64,000 nt of DNA from Candidatus Latescibacterota bacterium (GTDB lineage Bacteria; Latescibacterota; UBA2968). The DNA is taken from NCBI GenBank assembly GCA_021295695.1, contig JAGWBW010000008.1:1115-65114 (forward strand), written 5' to 3'. The notes under the pieces are model-generated. The model ran no database searches. It was given only the letters and a program-made list of their open reading frames with translations, and was not told the DNA's origin. Below, piece by piece: positions 34,149-41,610 of the stretch (its first letter is position 1; each line of letters starts with the position of its first letter). Made by a program: the position numbers and the translations under genes.

Positions 34149-35090
34149 ATGCGGCGGTATATTATGGGAATATTCTTGATCGTGTTTGGGGTCTTATCGT
34201 GCTTGGCCGATACAACGGAGGCCGTTGAAGTCGTTCTCAAATCGGGTCGTGTTGTGCGAGGAGAACTGATTCGGGAGACCGCGACTTCTATTACGCTTCA
34301 GCTATCTTCCAGCCGGATCGAAATTTCCAAGTTGAGTATCAAAACAATTGATGGACGTTCTCCTTTTGAACGGCGCAGACCCCGTGCGGGAGTGTCTTCC
34401 GATAGTACAGGTAAAATGGAGGTACAAATTCCCGCAGGCCATTTTCTTATGGGAGATACCCAGGATAAAAATGCGCCTGTACACAATGTTTATCTCGATG
34501 CGTACTGGGTTGATACGCACGAAGTAACCAATGCCCAGTATCGCGAATTTGTGACGAGCACAGGGCATGCGGTCCCCCGGTATTGGGGCGAGGCCAAATA
34601 CAATGATCCCAACCAACCCGTTGTGGGTGTTTCGTGGAATGACGCCAATGCCTATTGTTCATGGAAGGGCAAACGACTGCCCACTGAAGCAGAATGGGAA
34701 CGCGCAGCACGAGGGGCGCAAAGCCGTCTTTACCCCTGGGGCGACCGTTTTGATGTCACGCGAACAAATACTCGAGAAACCCGAAACCGACGCCCGTTGC
34801 CTGTGGGAACCTTTCCCGAGGGTGCTACCAGTGAAGGATTGCTCGATATGTCGGGCAATGTGTGGGAGTGGTGTTGGGATTGGTTTGACGAAGGATACTA
34901 TCGCGTCTCTCTCCTCAATAATCCCACGGGCCCAGAGGCCGGGAAAAAGCGTGTCATAAGGGGCGGGGGCTGGAGTGCTCCACACATTCACATGGCCCGA
35001 CGGCGAGGTGAAAAGCCCGATAAAACCTATCCTTCTCTGGGTTTCCGGTGCGCCAGGTCGGATACTGAAGCACAGGCGAAACAAGAGTAA
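34149..35090 (+). CDS. Formylglycine-generating-enzyme-like (SUMF1) exported protein without the catalytic cysteines
   Basis: 313 residues with AAGGAGG before the ATG. A signal peptide (about 1-20) is followed by a short beta-domain (EVVLKSGRVVRGELIRETA), then a SUMF1 domain with IPAGHFLMGDTQD, HEVTNAQYREFV, PVVGVSWNDANAYCSWKGKR, LPTEAEWERAARG, GLLDMSGNVWEWCWDW, RVIRGGGWS and LGFRCAR. True FGEs have two copper-binding cysteines between the GGSW and the end; here the stretch reads SAPHIHMARRRGE with none. It is more likely a lectin-like or regulatory SUMF1 protein than a sulfatase activator. No sulfatase gene is adjacent. Confidence 0.8.
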   Translation: MRRYIMGIFLIVFGVLSCLADTTEAVEVVLKSGRVVRGELIRETATSITLQLSSSRIEISKLSIKTIDGRSPFERRRPRAGVSSDSTGKMEVQIPAGHFLMGDTQDKNAPVHNVYLDAYWVDTHEVTNAQYREFVTSTGHAVPRYWGEAKYNDPNQPVVGVSWNDANAYCSWKGKRLPTEAEWERAARGAQSRLYPWGDRFDVTRTNTRETRNRRPLPVGTFPEGATSEGLLDMSGNVWEWCWDWFDEGYYRVSLLNNPTGPEAGKKRVIRGGGWSAPHIHMARRRGEKPDKTYPSLGFRCARSDTEAQAKQE

Positions 35091-35105
35091 ATGGTGAGTT
35101 GAAAT

Positions 35106-35136
35106 AAAAAAAGCCGCTAATTAGCGGCTTTTTTTT
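35106..35136. terminator. Bidirectional terminator between convergent genes
   Basis: Palindrome AAAAAAAGCCGCTAA with TTAGCGGCTTTTTTT; it can end both the FGE-like gene (plus) and the GroES-like gene (minus). Confidence 0.92.
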
Positions 35137-35159
35137 CCGAATGACCATTTGGAAAACCA

Positions 35160-35579
35160 TCACAGGTCGAGGTCGTCCAAACCCTCCAGTTCATCCAATA
35201 CCTCGTCTTCGCCCACTACGGTATCCGACTCTCGAATCACAACGAGAATAGAAGCCTGGGGTACAATGAGATATTTCTCGCCTTCAAAAGAAATCTCCAT
35301 CGCGGCTTTTTGCAAAAATAAGGCAAAATCTCCTTTCTCAACTTGCAGAGGCAAATATCGCGGTTCTTTTGGAGAATTGCGCCATGGTTCATCGTCTGCG
35401 GGCGTTTCTGGCAGCGGCAGACCGGGCCCCGTGGCCATAATGCGACCACTCTGTACTTCCTCTTTTTCGACCACTGTTTGAGGTAAATAAAGCCCGACTT
35501 TGGTCCGCTCTTCCAAATCTTCCCGCTTGATCAAAACGCGGTCGCCAATAACGACGAGTTCTTTGTTTCCTATTTGCAT
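35160..35579 (-). CDS. GroES-like co-chaperonin family protein
   Basis: 139 residues from the ATG at 35579 (GAGAAG upstream); a longer frame to 35660 has no ribosome site and runs into AT-rich DNA. The Cpn10 fold is seen as VIGDRVLIKREDLEERTKVGLYLP, QSGRIMATGPG, GDFALFLQKAAMEISFEGEKYLIV and SILVVIRE. An insertion of about 20 residues (LPLPETPADDEPWRNS) lies in the middle, and an acidic tail (GEDEVLDELEGLDDLDL) follows. Standard GroES is about 95 residues and paired with groEL; none is here, so it may be a divergent second co-chaperonin. Confidence 0.8.
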   Translation of the reverse strand: MQIGNKELVVIGDRVLIKREDLEERTKVGLYLPQTVVEKEEVQSGRIMATGPGLPLPETPADDEPWRNSPKEPRYLPLQVEKGDFALFLQKAAMEISFEGEKYLIVPQASILVVIRESDTVVGEDEVLDELEGLDDLDL

Positions 35580-35695
35580 TGCATCTTCTCGCTTAAGTAA
35601 GTTCCGCATATATCCAAAAAATTGTCCGTCAAACTTAAAAAATTGTATCGCAAGTGTCAACAGTTTAGAGATAAAACAACTTTAATAATAAAGTC

Positions 35696-35724
35696 TTGAC
35701 AAATGGATGGATAAGGCATATTAT
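35696..35724 (+). promoter_or_regulatory. Strong promoter of the leader-holB-metG unit
   Basis: TTGACA (35696-35701), exact 17-base spacer, TATTAT (35719-35724). It begins transcription about 35 bases before the leader ORF start. Confidence 0.85.
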
Positions 35725-35767
35725 TTTTCACCGAGTTGCAAATAACTTTTGATTATGGAGCTGTTCC

Positions 35768-35863
35768 ATGTTGTTTTTTGTGCCGACAATGCAGATGCAG
35801 ATGCCCGTCACTGTACGGGCTGCGCGTGTTGTACATTCCCATTGTGAGCAGGAGCATGGATAG
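35768..35863 (+). CDS. Methionine-rich leader peptide upstream of holB-metG
   Basis: 31-codon ORF with GGAG (35757-35760) seven bases before the ATG. Met codons are at positions 1, 8, 10 and 12 (35768, 35789, 35795, 35801), the last three in an MQMQMP run; the peptide ends HSHCEQEHG and stops with TAG. It is too short to be a normal enzyme. It lies between a near-consensus promoter and an intrinsic terminator that directly precedes holB and metG. The pattern matches leader peptides of amino-acid attenuators, with Met as control residue and methionyl-tRNA synthetase as a target. The ORF is seen; the regulatory role is inferred. Confidence 0.6.
   Translation: MLFFVPTMQMQMPVTVRAARVVHSHCEQEHG
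35803..35820 (+). promoter_or_regulatory. Leader hairpin overlapping the Met control codons (possible pause/attenuator hairpin)
   Basis: Perfect 6-bp stem GCCCGT/ACGGGC with a 6-base loop; its left arm begins in the last control Met codon. A ribosome stalled there would open it, freeing the right arm (ACGGGC) to pair with GCCGT of the terminator. A second competing pair is ACATTCC (35833-35839) with GGAATGT (35904-35910), seven perfect pairs. Confidence 0.5.
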
Positions 35864-35892
35864 CGGATCATTTTAGTCGTTTGCATTATGAT

Positions 35893-35929
35893 AAAAAGCC
35901 GTTGGAATGTTCCGTTCCAGCGGCTTTTT
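35893..35929 (+). terminator. Intrinsic terminator between leader ORF and holB (putative attenuator)
   Basis: Arms AAAAAGCCG..TGGAA and TTCCA..CGGCTTTTT, 14 pairs around one T-G wobble, with a 7-base loop and a T-run. It ends 15 bases before the holB start codon, so holB and metG are transcribed only when it is read through or from an unseen promoter. Confidence 0.85.
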
Positions 35930-35944
35930 ATATGAGAGGTAATA

Positions 35945-36988
35945 TTGGAACGGGTGATTGGACAGGGGCGAGCGGTTCGGTTTTTGACCGAATTGATTGA
36001 AAGAGATCGAGTCCCACACGCGCTGTTGTTTTTGGGCACTTCTGGTACGGGTGCAGTGGCGGCAGCTTTGGATTTTGTGCAGGCATTGCATTGCCAGGCA
36101 GATGATGCTGTGGCCTGTAGGCGTTGTGCCGCCTGTCACAAGGTGGCAAATCTAAATCATCCAGATAGTACAATGCTCTTTCCTTTTTCTCGGAGCGTGA
36201 AAGAGGAAGTTAGGCAAGCCGCACTGCACGAGGTGTGGCAATCGCCTTATTACTATCCATTGCCCGACGACAATACGGCGATTACCATTGATCGCGTTCG
36301 GCAGATGCAGCGGCAGTTTACGCACAGTGCTTTTGCGGGGGGCTGGCGCACGACGCTTATTTTACACGCGAATCAAATGCGCGTAGAGGCAGCCAACGCC
36401 ATGTTGAAGACTTTGGAAGAACCGCCTGTTCGGTCGCTGTTGATTTTGATTGCATCCCATGGCGATGCGTTGTTGCCTACTATTGTGTCGCGGTGTCAGT
36501 TTGTAAAATTTCCAGCACTTTCACCGCATGATATCAGTGCCGAGTTAATGGTAAAGGACATTGATAAAACGACAGCAGATTTTATTGGACGCACATGTGG
36601 CGGCGATTTTCGCCGGGCATTGGATATGACTGACGGTCATATCTCAGATAGGCAAGATCGATCTTTTAAGTTTTTGGAAGCCTTGCTGTGGGGGCAGGAG
36701 GAGCGCACGTTTGAAGCACTTGCAAAACTCGACCGGCAAGAGGCATTGGATATTTTGGCAGGTGCAGAAATGTGGCTCAGGGACGCGCTGTTGTTGCAAT
36801 GCGATCGGGGTGATCATATTGTCCATGCTGCACAGGAGGACAATGTCGGGCGATTGGCGGAGGTTTTTGATCTCGATCACCTGACCGCAACGATAAAAAA
36901 GATTGAATCTTTGCGAGAGATGAACCATCGCAATGTGAATATGAATCTGGGCTTAATCTCGCTCTGGCGGCAGATGAAGTCCTTTTGA
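35945..36988 (+). CDS. holB: DNA polymerase III delta prime subunit
   Basis: 347 residues; the TTG at 35945 with GAGAGG upstream is the only suitable start. The clamp-loader fold is shown by RVPHALLFLGTSGTG (a P-loop without the usual Lys, normal for delta prime), the zinc module with HCQADDAV-ACRRC-AACHK (four cysteines), and ANQMRVEAANAMLKTLEEPP. The SRC motif TIVSRCQF of this subunit class is also present. It should take part in the gamma/tau-delta-delta prime clamp loader that places the beta clamp on DNA. It precedes metG by 14 bases and lies directly behind the Met-leader terminator. Confidence 0.93.
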   Translation: MERVIGQGRAVRFLTELIERDRVPHALLFLGTSGTGAVAAALDFVQALHCQADDAVACRRCAACHKVANLNHPDSTMLFPFSRSVKEEVRQAALHEVWQSPYYYPLPDDNTAITIDRVRQMQRQFTHSAFAGGWRTTLILHANQMRVEAANAMLKTLEEPPVRSLLILIASHGDALLPTIVSRCQFVKFPALSPHDISAELMVKDIDKTTADFIGRTCGGDFRRALDMTDGHISDRQDRSFKFLEALLWGQEERTFEALAKLDRQEALDILAGAEMWLRDALLLQCDRGDHIVHAAQEDNVGRLAEVFDLDHLTATIKKIESLREMNHRNVNMNLGLISLWRQMKSF

Positions 36989-37002
36989 GTGGGTGTAGAA
37001 AA

Positions 37003-38889
37003 ATGGGCACATTTTATATTACAACACCGATTTATTACGTCAATGATGAACCCCATATCGGACATGCGTACACGACGATTATGGCCGATGTGTTGTCGCG
37101 TTTTCATCGCCTAACTGGCGATGATGTGTTGTTTTTGACCGGTACGGATGAGCATGGGCAGAAAGTGGATGAGGCTGCGAAAAAACGCAATCTGTCACCG
37201 CAGGCACATGCGGATGAAATGGTGATGCGATTTCAGGCGTTGTGGGAGATCTTAAATATTTCAAACGATGATTTTATTCGCACAACCGAAGCGCGGCACA
37301 AGCGCGTTGTCTCCGAGATTTTGCAACGCATTTACGATGCGGGCGAGATCTATTCCGACAATTACGAGGGCTGGTATTGTGTCCCAGACGAGCGGTTCTG
37401 GACAGAAAAGGACCTGGTTGATGGGAATTGTCCGGATTGCGGGCGGCCGACGGTGAAGATTTCGGAGAAAAATTACTTTTTTAGAATGAGCAAATACCAG
37501 GACTGGCTCATTGAGTATATTGAGACACATCCCAATTTTATTCGACCGGAAAAGCGGCGCAATGAGATCCTCGGGTTTTTGCGTCAACCGCTGGGCGATT
37601 TGTGTATTTCTCGCCCCAGGGCGCGTTTGGAATGGGGGATTCCGCTTCCTTTTGATGAAGATTATGTCTGTTATGTGTGGTTCGATGCGCTGATCAATTA
37701 TATTACGGCACCAGGTTATATCGCCGATGATGCGCGTTTTGAGCACTGGTGGCAGGCGTCTTGCCATCTGATAGGCAAGGATATTTTGACCACGCATTGC
37801 GTGTATTGGCCCACGATGCTCAAGGCGATAGGTGTGTCATTGCCCAAAACGATTATGGGACATGGTTTTTGGCTCGTGGATGAGACAAAGATGGGGAAGT
37901 CGCTGGGCAATGCGATCCGGCCTCTGGATCTGGCGGATAAATACGGCGTGGATGCGTTTCGGTATTTTCTGGTGCGCGATATGACGCTGGGGCAAGATAG
38001 CGATTTTAGCGAAGAGGCTTTTGTCCAGCGTTATAATACCGAGTTGGCGAATGAATTGGGCAATTTGCTCAATCGATCGGTGGTGATGGCTGCGCGGTAT
38101 TTGGATGGGGTTGTGCCTGAGGTTGATGGTGATCATGCGGCACTCGACGCTTTGAAAGCGCAGACGGAGGAGACGCTCAATGCGGTGGGCAAAGCTATTG
38201 ATGCGATGAATCCCAATGCAGTGCTGGATGCGGTTTGGCGATTGGTGCGGGAGGCCAACCGGTTTGTCGAGGTGCAGGCGCCGTGGCATTTGGCGAAGGA
38301 CGCATGCAAAAGGGCTGAGCTTGAGGTGACGATTTACGCGCTGTTGGAGACCATGCGACAACTGGCCGTGTTGCTATTTCCTGTGATTCCTTCAAAGGCG
38401 TGTGAGATTTGGCGGCAACTCGGCGCAAAGGGTTCGCCGGAAGATGTTCATTTGGATGACTTAAAATCATGGGGAGGTCTGGATGCCAATTTGCAAGTTG
38501 CACCTGGCGATCCGGTGTTCCCGCGTATTGAGGAGGTCAATGTGGCAGAAGAAAAAGCGCAAGAAGATTTGATTTCTTTTTCGGAATTTCAGAAGCTCAA
38601 GTTGCGCGTGGCAAAAATTGACGCAGCCGAGCGCGTGAAAGGTGCAGATCGCCTGTTGCAGTTGCAAATTAGTTTGGGCGATGAGCAACGCCAGATCGTC
38701 GCAGGGATTGCTGAATATTATGAGCCGGAAGCACTCGTTGGGCAGCAGATTGTGGTGGTTGCCAATCTGGAACCCGCGACTATTCGCGGTGTCGAATCCC
38801 AGGGTATGCTGCTGGCGGCTTCTGATGATAACGACCTCACACTCGTAACGCCAGATAGTGAGATTAGTGATGGGGCTGAGGTTAGTTGA
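37003..38889 (+). CDS. metG: Methionyl-tRNA synthetase
   Basis: 628 residues from the ATG at 37003; a longer frame upstream overlaps holB. Class I signatures: HIGH in EPHIGHAY and the KMSKS loop as TKMGKSLGN. TGTDEHGQKV marks the MetRS active site. The connective-peptide insertion has one CPDCG pair, so it is the single-knuckle form. The C-terminal 110 residues are a tRNA-binding (Trbp111/CsaA-like) OB domain (FQKLKLRVAKIDAAERV). It charges tRNA-Met. The upstream Met-codon leader is a natural regulator for it. Confidence 0.96.
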   Translation: MGTFYITTPIYYVNDEPHIGHAYTTIMADVLSRFHRLTGDDVLFLTGTDEHGQKVDEAAKKRNLSPQAHADEMVMRFQALWEILNISNDDFIRTTEARHKRVVSEILQRIYDAGEIYSDNYEGWYCVPDERFWTEKDLVDGNCPDCGRPTVKISEKNYFFRMSKYQDWLIEYIETHPNFIRPEKRRNEILGFLRQPLGDLCISRPRARLEWGIPLPFDEDYVCYVWFDALINYITAPGYIADDARFEHWWQASCHLIGKDILTTHCVYWPTMLKAIGVSLPKTIMGHGFWLVDETKMGKSLGNAIRPLDLADKYGVDAFRYFLVRDMTLGQDSDFSEEAFVQRYNTELANELGNLLNRSVVMAARYLDGVVPEVDGDHAALDALKAQTEETLNAVGKAIDAMNPNAVLDAVWRLVREANRFVEVQAPWHLAKDACKRAELEVTIYALLETMRQLAVLLFPVIPSKACEIWRQLGAKGSPEDVHLDDLKSWGGLDANLQVAPGDPVFPRIEEVNVAEEKAQEDLISFSEFQKLKLRVAKIDAAERVKGADRLLQLQISLGDEQRQIVAGIAEYYEPEALVGQQIVVVANLEPATIRGVESQGMLLAASDDNDLTLVTPDSEISDGAEVS

Positions 38890-38952
38890 GAAAGGTGAAA
38901 GGTGAGAGGGACTCACACAAAGCCTCAAAGATACAAAACGTTAAAGGCGATT

Positions 38953-38985
38953 GTCATTGCGTGCGGCATGGTTTTGAGCCGCAAT
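38953..38985 (+). repeat. Palindromic repeat, GTCATYGCGGCATG family
   Basis: GTCATTGCGTGCGGCATG followed by GTTTTGAGCCGCAAT, with GCGGC/GCCGC arms. Same family as 9690-9717 and 41495-41520. It fills most of the metG-GNAT gap. Confidence 0.6.
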
Positions 38986-39053
38986 CTAGCTGGGGTATGA
39001 CTTATGCCACGATGCAGTAGTCGCTCTATTCGCATAACAAAGGGATAGCCCAG

Positions 39054-39581
39054 ATGAATCAACCGGAGATTACAATTCGCCCACTGCGGCTCAGCGATGC
39101 AGCAGCAGTACAGTGCTATGCCTCTGATAAACGCGTTGCGCGTACTACCACTATACCTCAGCCATATCCGGAAAATGGTGGAGAGACTTTCGTCAGGAAA
39201 GGCGTTAGAGCACATAGAAATCGAGAGGCTTTCTTTTTTGCTATAGTTGCAGATGGCGATATGATTGGGGTGGTAGAACTCGGGGCAGTTGACTACGAAA
39301 AACGCAGCACCCGGTGTGATTTCGGAATCGCATCGTCGCACTGGGGCAAGGGAATCACAACCAGGGCTGTTGCGCTCGCGCTACACTATGCGTTCTGTGA
39401 ACTCGGTATGGAGATCGTTCATTCGGCTTGCCTGAAGCGCAACTCGGCTTCCGCTCGTGTTCTGGAGAAGAATGGATTTCAGAAGACGGAAGGGTTTATC
39501 TACAATAGTTCTAAGTTCGAGAACGAACCCGCACGACGGTTCCAACTGACTCGACAAGCGTGGATGGCGGTGCAAAAATAA
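39054..39581 (+). CDS. GNAT acetyltransferase, RimJ/RimL type
   Basis: 175 residues. The GNAT fold is seen in ITIRPLRLSDAAAVQCYASD, ADGDMIGVVELGAVDY, a CoA-binding loop SSHWGKGITTRAVALALHYAF (R/QxxGxG/A variant HWGKG), and SACLKRNSASARVLEKNGF near the C-terminus. Such enzymes acetylate N-termini of ribosomal proteins or small amines. Upstream AAAGGGA is somewhat distant from the ATG. It begins a second accessory patch with toxin-antitoxin and methyltransferase genes; the substrate cannot be inferred. Confidence 0.85.
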   Translation: MNQPEITIRPLRLSDAAAVQCYASDKRVARTTTIPQPYPENGGETFVRKGVRAHRNREAFFFAIVADGDMIGVVELGAVDYEKRSTRCDFGIASSHWGKGITTRAVALALHYAFCELGMEIVHSACLKRNSASARVLEKNGFQKTEGFIYNSSKFENEPARRFQLTRQAWMAVQK

Positions 39582-39597
39582 AAATTAGGGGAATGAC

Positions 39598-39753
39598 ATG
39601 AAACTAAAAGTCATCATTCATGAAGCAGAAGAAGGTGGATACTGGGCAGAAGTTCCATCAATTGAGGGCTGTGCGACTCAAGGAGAGACTTTTGACGAAC
39701 TGCTCGAAAACATTTATGAAGCGGTTGAAGGCTGTTTATCCGTACGGTGGTAA
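39598..39753 (+). CDS. HicB-like antitoxin, truncated
   Basis: 51 residues: [20 protein letters not shown], then [21 protein letters not shown], the HicB N-terminal RNase-H-like fold. Relatives continue for about 15-25 further residues with a conserved strand; here the protein ends abruptly at CLSVRW. The sequence style differs from the next hicB gene, five bases downstream, so this is a separate copy rather than a recent duplicate. No hicA of its own remains. Function is doubtful. Confidence 0.6.
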   Translation: MKLKVIIHEAEEGGYWAEVPSIEGCATQGETFDELLENIYEAVEGCLSVRW

Positions 39754-39757
39754 AACA

Positions 39758-39964
39758 ATGAGACAAGTGATTATTTATCCGGGTGAAGATGGCTATTGGG
39801 TCGCTGAATGCCCCAGCTTGCCAGGTTGTATCAGTCAGGGAGAAACAAAACAGAGAGCTATCGCCAATATCAAAGAGGCCATTGAGGGATACGTTCTCAC
39901 TCTTGAGGAAGATGGATTGCCGGTTCCCGATGAACACTTTGAAGCATTGGTCTTAGCTGTATGA
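39758..39964 (+). CDS. hicB: HicB-family antitoxin
   Basis: 68 residues from the ATG at 39758: MRQVIIYPGEDGYWVAECP followed by LPGCISQGETKQRAIANIKEA, the classic single-domain HicB. It neutralises the HicA mRNA interferase, whose start overlaps its stop (ATGA, 39961-39964). Order hicB-hicA, with the antitoxin first, is one of the two known arrangements. An in-frame ATG at 39620 would run through the upstream hicB fragment and is rejected. Confidence 0.83.
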   Translation: MRQVIIYPGEDGYWVAECPSLPGCISQGETKQRAIANIKEAIEGYVLTLEEDGLPVPDEHFEALVLAV

Positions 39965-40182
39965 GCAGATTACCCAGGACTTCAGGAGGAGACTGCGTCA
40001 AGGCACTTGGCAAAGTTGGATTTTACCTGAAGCGACAGCATGGAAGTCATCTGATTTTGCGTCGAGATGATCCCTTTTCTCAGGTTGTAGTTCCCAACCA
40101 TAGGGAACTGGACAGAGGTACTTTGCGTGCCATCATCAGACAATCAGGTCTTAGTGTAAACGAATTCGTGCGTTTATTGTGA
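39961..40182 (+). CDS. hicA: HicA toxin (mRNA interferase)
   Basis: 73 residues. The double-stranded-RNA-binding-like fold is seen as GDCVKALGKVGFYLKRQHGSH, with the active histidine in GSHLILRR, then VVVPNHRELDRGTLRAIIRQSGLS. HicA cleaves mRNA and tmRNA and is held inactive by HicB. It is coupled to hicB by a 4-base overlap. All expected elements are present, so the pair is probably functional. Confidence 0.86.
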   Translation: MSRLPRTSGGDCVKALGKVGFYLKRQHGSHLILRRDDPFSQVVVPNHRELDRGTLRAIIRQSGLSVNEFVRLL

Positions 40183-40218
40183 AGTTGCATTGGTGAAGAG
40201 AGTAAGTGGAGGGAGTAC

Positions 40219-40440
40219 ATGGATAACGAAGAGTTTCAGAAAAAGGCACAAAAGGCGTTTGAGAATGACACCACGAAACTCAGAATTGAAAGGAAGATAC
40301 ACGACCATTTGCGTATCATTGGTCACGGAGGTCACCAACGTAAAGAATGGTTCTTGACAAACGAAGATTCCGTAGAGTCAACTGCCAACCTCTTGGGTCT
40401 CAAGCTCCACTATAAACATAATCCTGAGACTGACGATTAG
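40219..40440 (+). CDS. Small hypothetical protein preceding a DNA methyltransferase
   Basis: 73 residues with GGAGGGAG before the ATG. It is strongly charged, His- and Lys-rich (IERKIHDHLRIIGHGGHQRKEWF) with an acidic end (HNPETDD). No family was recognised. The methyltransferase gene begins 32 bases later on the same strand, so the two may belong together, but no restriction-enzyme motif is seen in it. Confidence 0.5.
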   Translation: MDNEEFQKKAQKAFENDTTKLRIERKIHDHLRIIGHGGHQRKEWFLTNEDSVESTANLLGLKLHYKHNPETDD

Positions 40441-40472
40441 TCAGCACTTGTATCTCGCATGAAACTGATCGT

Positions 40473-41438
40473 ATGAACAAAAAATATCTGGATAAAATTA
40501 CACAGGGCGATTGCCGGGACCATATTCCACACCTGACGGATAATAGCATTGAACTCTTCCTATCGGATATTCCTTATGGTATCAACCTAAGTGATTGGGA
40601 TGTGTTGCACGGCAACACGAACTCGGCACTGTTGGGACAGTCGCCCGCGCAGGTTGGGAAGTCTGCCTTTAAGCGGCGAGGCAAGCCCATCAATGGTTGG
40701 TCTCAGGCTGATAGGAATATCGGAATTGAGTATCAGCAGTGGTGTCAAAGTTGGGCTGAATTGGTTTTTCCGAAACTGAAAAATGGGGCTTCTATCTTTG
40801 TTTTTGGCGCACGGCGCACAATACACCGTGTCGTCAATGCATTTGAAGATAGTGGTTTTCTTCTCAAGGACATGCTTGCTTGGAAAAAAGGATCGGCACA
40901 CCATCGCGCTCAGAGGGTGAGCATTGTCTTTCAACGGCGCGGATTGGAGTCTGAGGCCGAAGCCTGGCAGGGCTGGCGTTTGGGGAATATGGCACCTGTA
41001 TATGAGCCGATAGCCTGGTTTGTGAAGCCCTACAAAATTGGTGGGACCATCGCCGACAATGTCCTCGATCACGGTGTGGGCGCGATGAATATAGAAGCGT
41101 GTCAGATTCAGGGGACGAGTCCAACAAATCTCCTTGAGTTTGGTTTCCAAAAGAGCGAACAAAAAATTCACGAGGCACAAAAGCCCCTAAAGCTTATCGA
41201 ATTTCTTATCAAACTTACAACGAGAGAAGGTCAGGTGGTGCTGGATCCGTTCATGGGAAGCGGTACTACGGCTATTGCCGCTAAACGACTTGACAGACAT
41301 TTTATTGGCTTTGAGATCGTACCGGCGTTCCATCAGGGTGCGCTTCAAAGGCTGGATTCAGAATGTGGCACGGAATACACAGAAGTCTCTGAGGCGTTCC
41401 AGCCAATGCTTTTTGAGAAAGCAGAAGATGAAGTGTGA
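40473..41438 (+). CDS. DNA methyltransferase (N4-cytosine/N6-adenine, beta class)
   Basis: 321 residues. Motif IV is SDIPYGI (D/S-P-P-Y variant with Ile at the second place); motif I is VVLDPFMGSGTTAIAAKRL near residue 250. In this order (catalytic motif first, SAM-binding FxGxG last) the enzyme is of the beta class. Between them lies a region with KMSK-free LLKDMLAWKKGSAHHRAQR that may be the target recognition part. No restriction endonuclease gene is adjacent, so it is either orphan or part of a degraded R-M system. Confidence 0.85.
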   Translation: MNKKYLDKITQGDCRDHIPHLTDNSIELFLSDIPYGINLSDWDVLHGNTNSALLGQSPAQVGKSAFKRRGKPINGWSQADRNIGIEYQQWCQSWAELVFPKLKNGASIFVFGARRTIHRVVNAFEDSGFLLKDMLAWKKGSAHHRAQRVSIVFQRRGLESEAEAWQGWRLGNMAPVYEPIAWFVKPYKIGGTIADNVLDHGVGAMNIEACQIQGTSPTNLLEFGFQKSEQKIHEAQKPLKLIEFLIKLTTREGQVVLDPFMGSGTTAIAAKRLDRHFIGFEIVPAFHQGALQRLDSECGTEYTEVSEAFQPMLFEKAEDEV

Positions 41439-41494
41439 CGTTACGCAGTATTTCATATGAGACATCGCTGGATTACTGTCGTTGTGCTGCGCGT

Positions 41495-41520
41495 GGCGGC
41501 TTTAAGCATGCCGCAATGAC
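41495..41520 (-). repeat. Palindromic repeat, GTCATYGCGGCATG family (inverted copy)
   Basis: On minus the sequence reads GTCATTGCGGCATGC followed by TTAAAGCCGCCAC, matching the copies at 9690 and 38953. It lies in the 41439-41610 gap, which otherwise has no gene. Confidence 0.6.
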
Positions 41521-41610
41521 AACCGCCGTTCGTCACACCGGCGCAGGTCGGAGTCCAGTAGTTTTGAGTATTTGAAAAATTACCATTGTCTCGATTTTCA
41601 GGATTTTTTT

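Noticed and set aside
35725-35930. 6S, tmRNA or SRP-like RNA in the promoter-terminator unit before holB
   Set aside because: None of their conserved cores is present; a Met-rich leader ORF with ribosome site explains the unit better.
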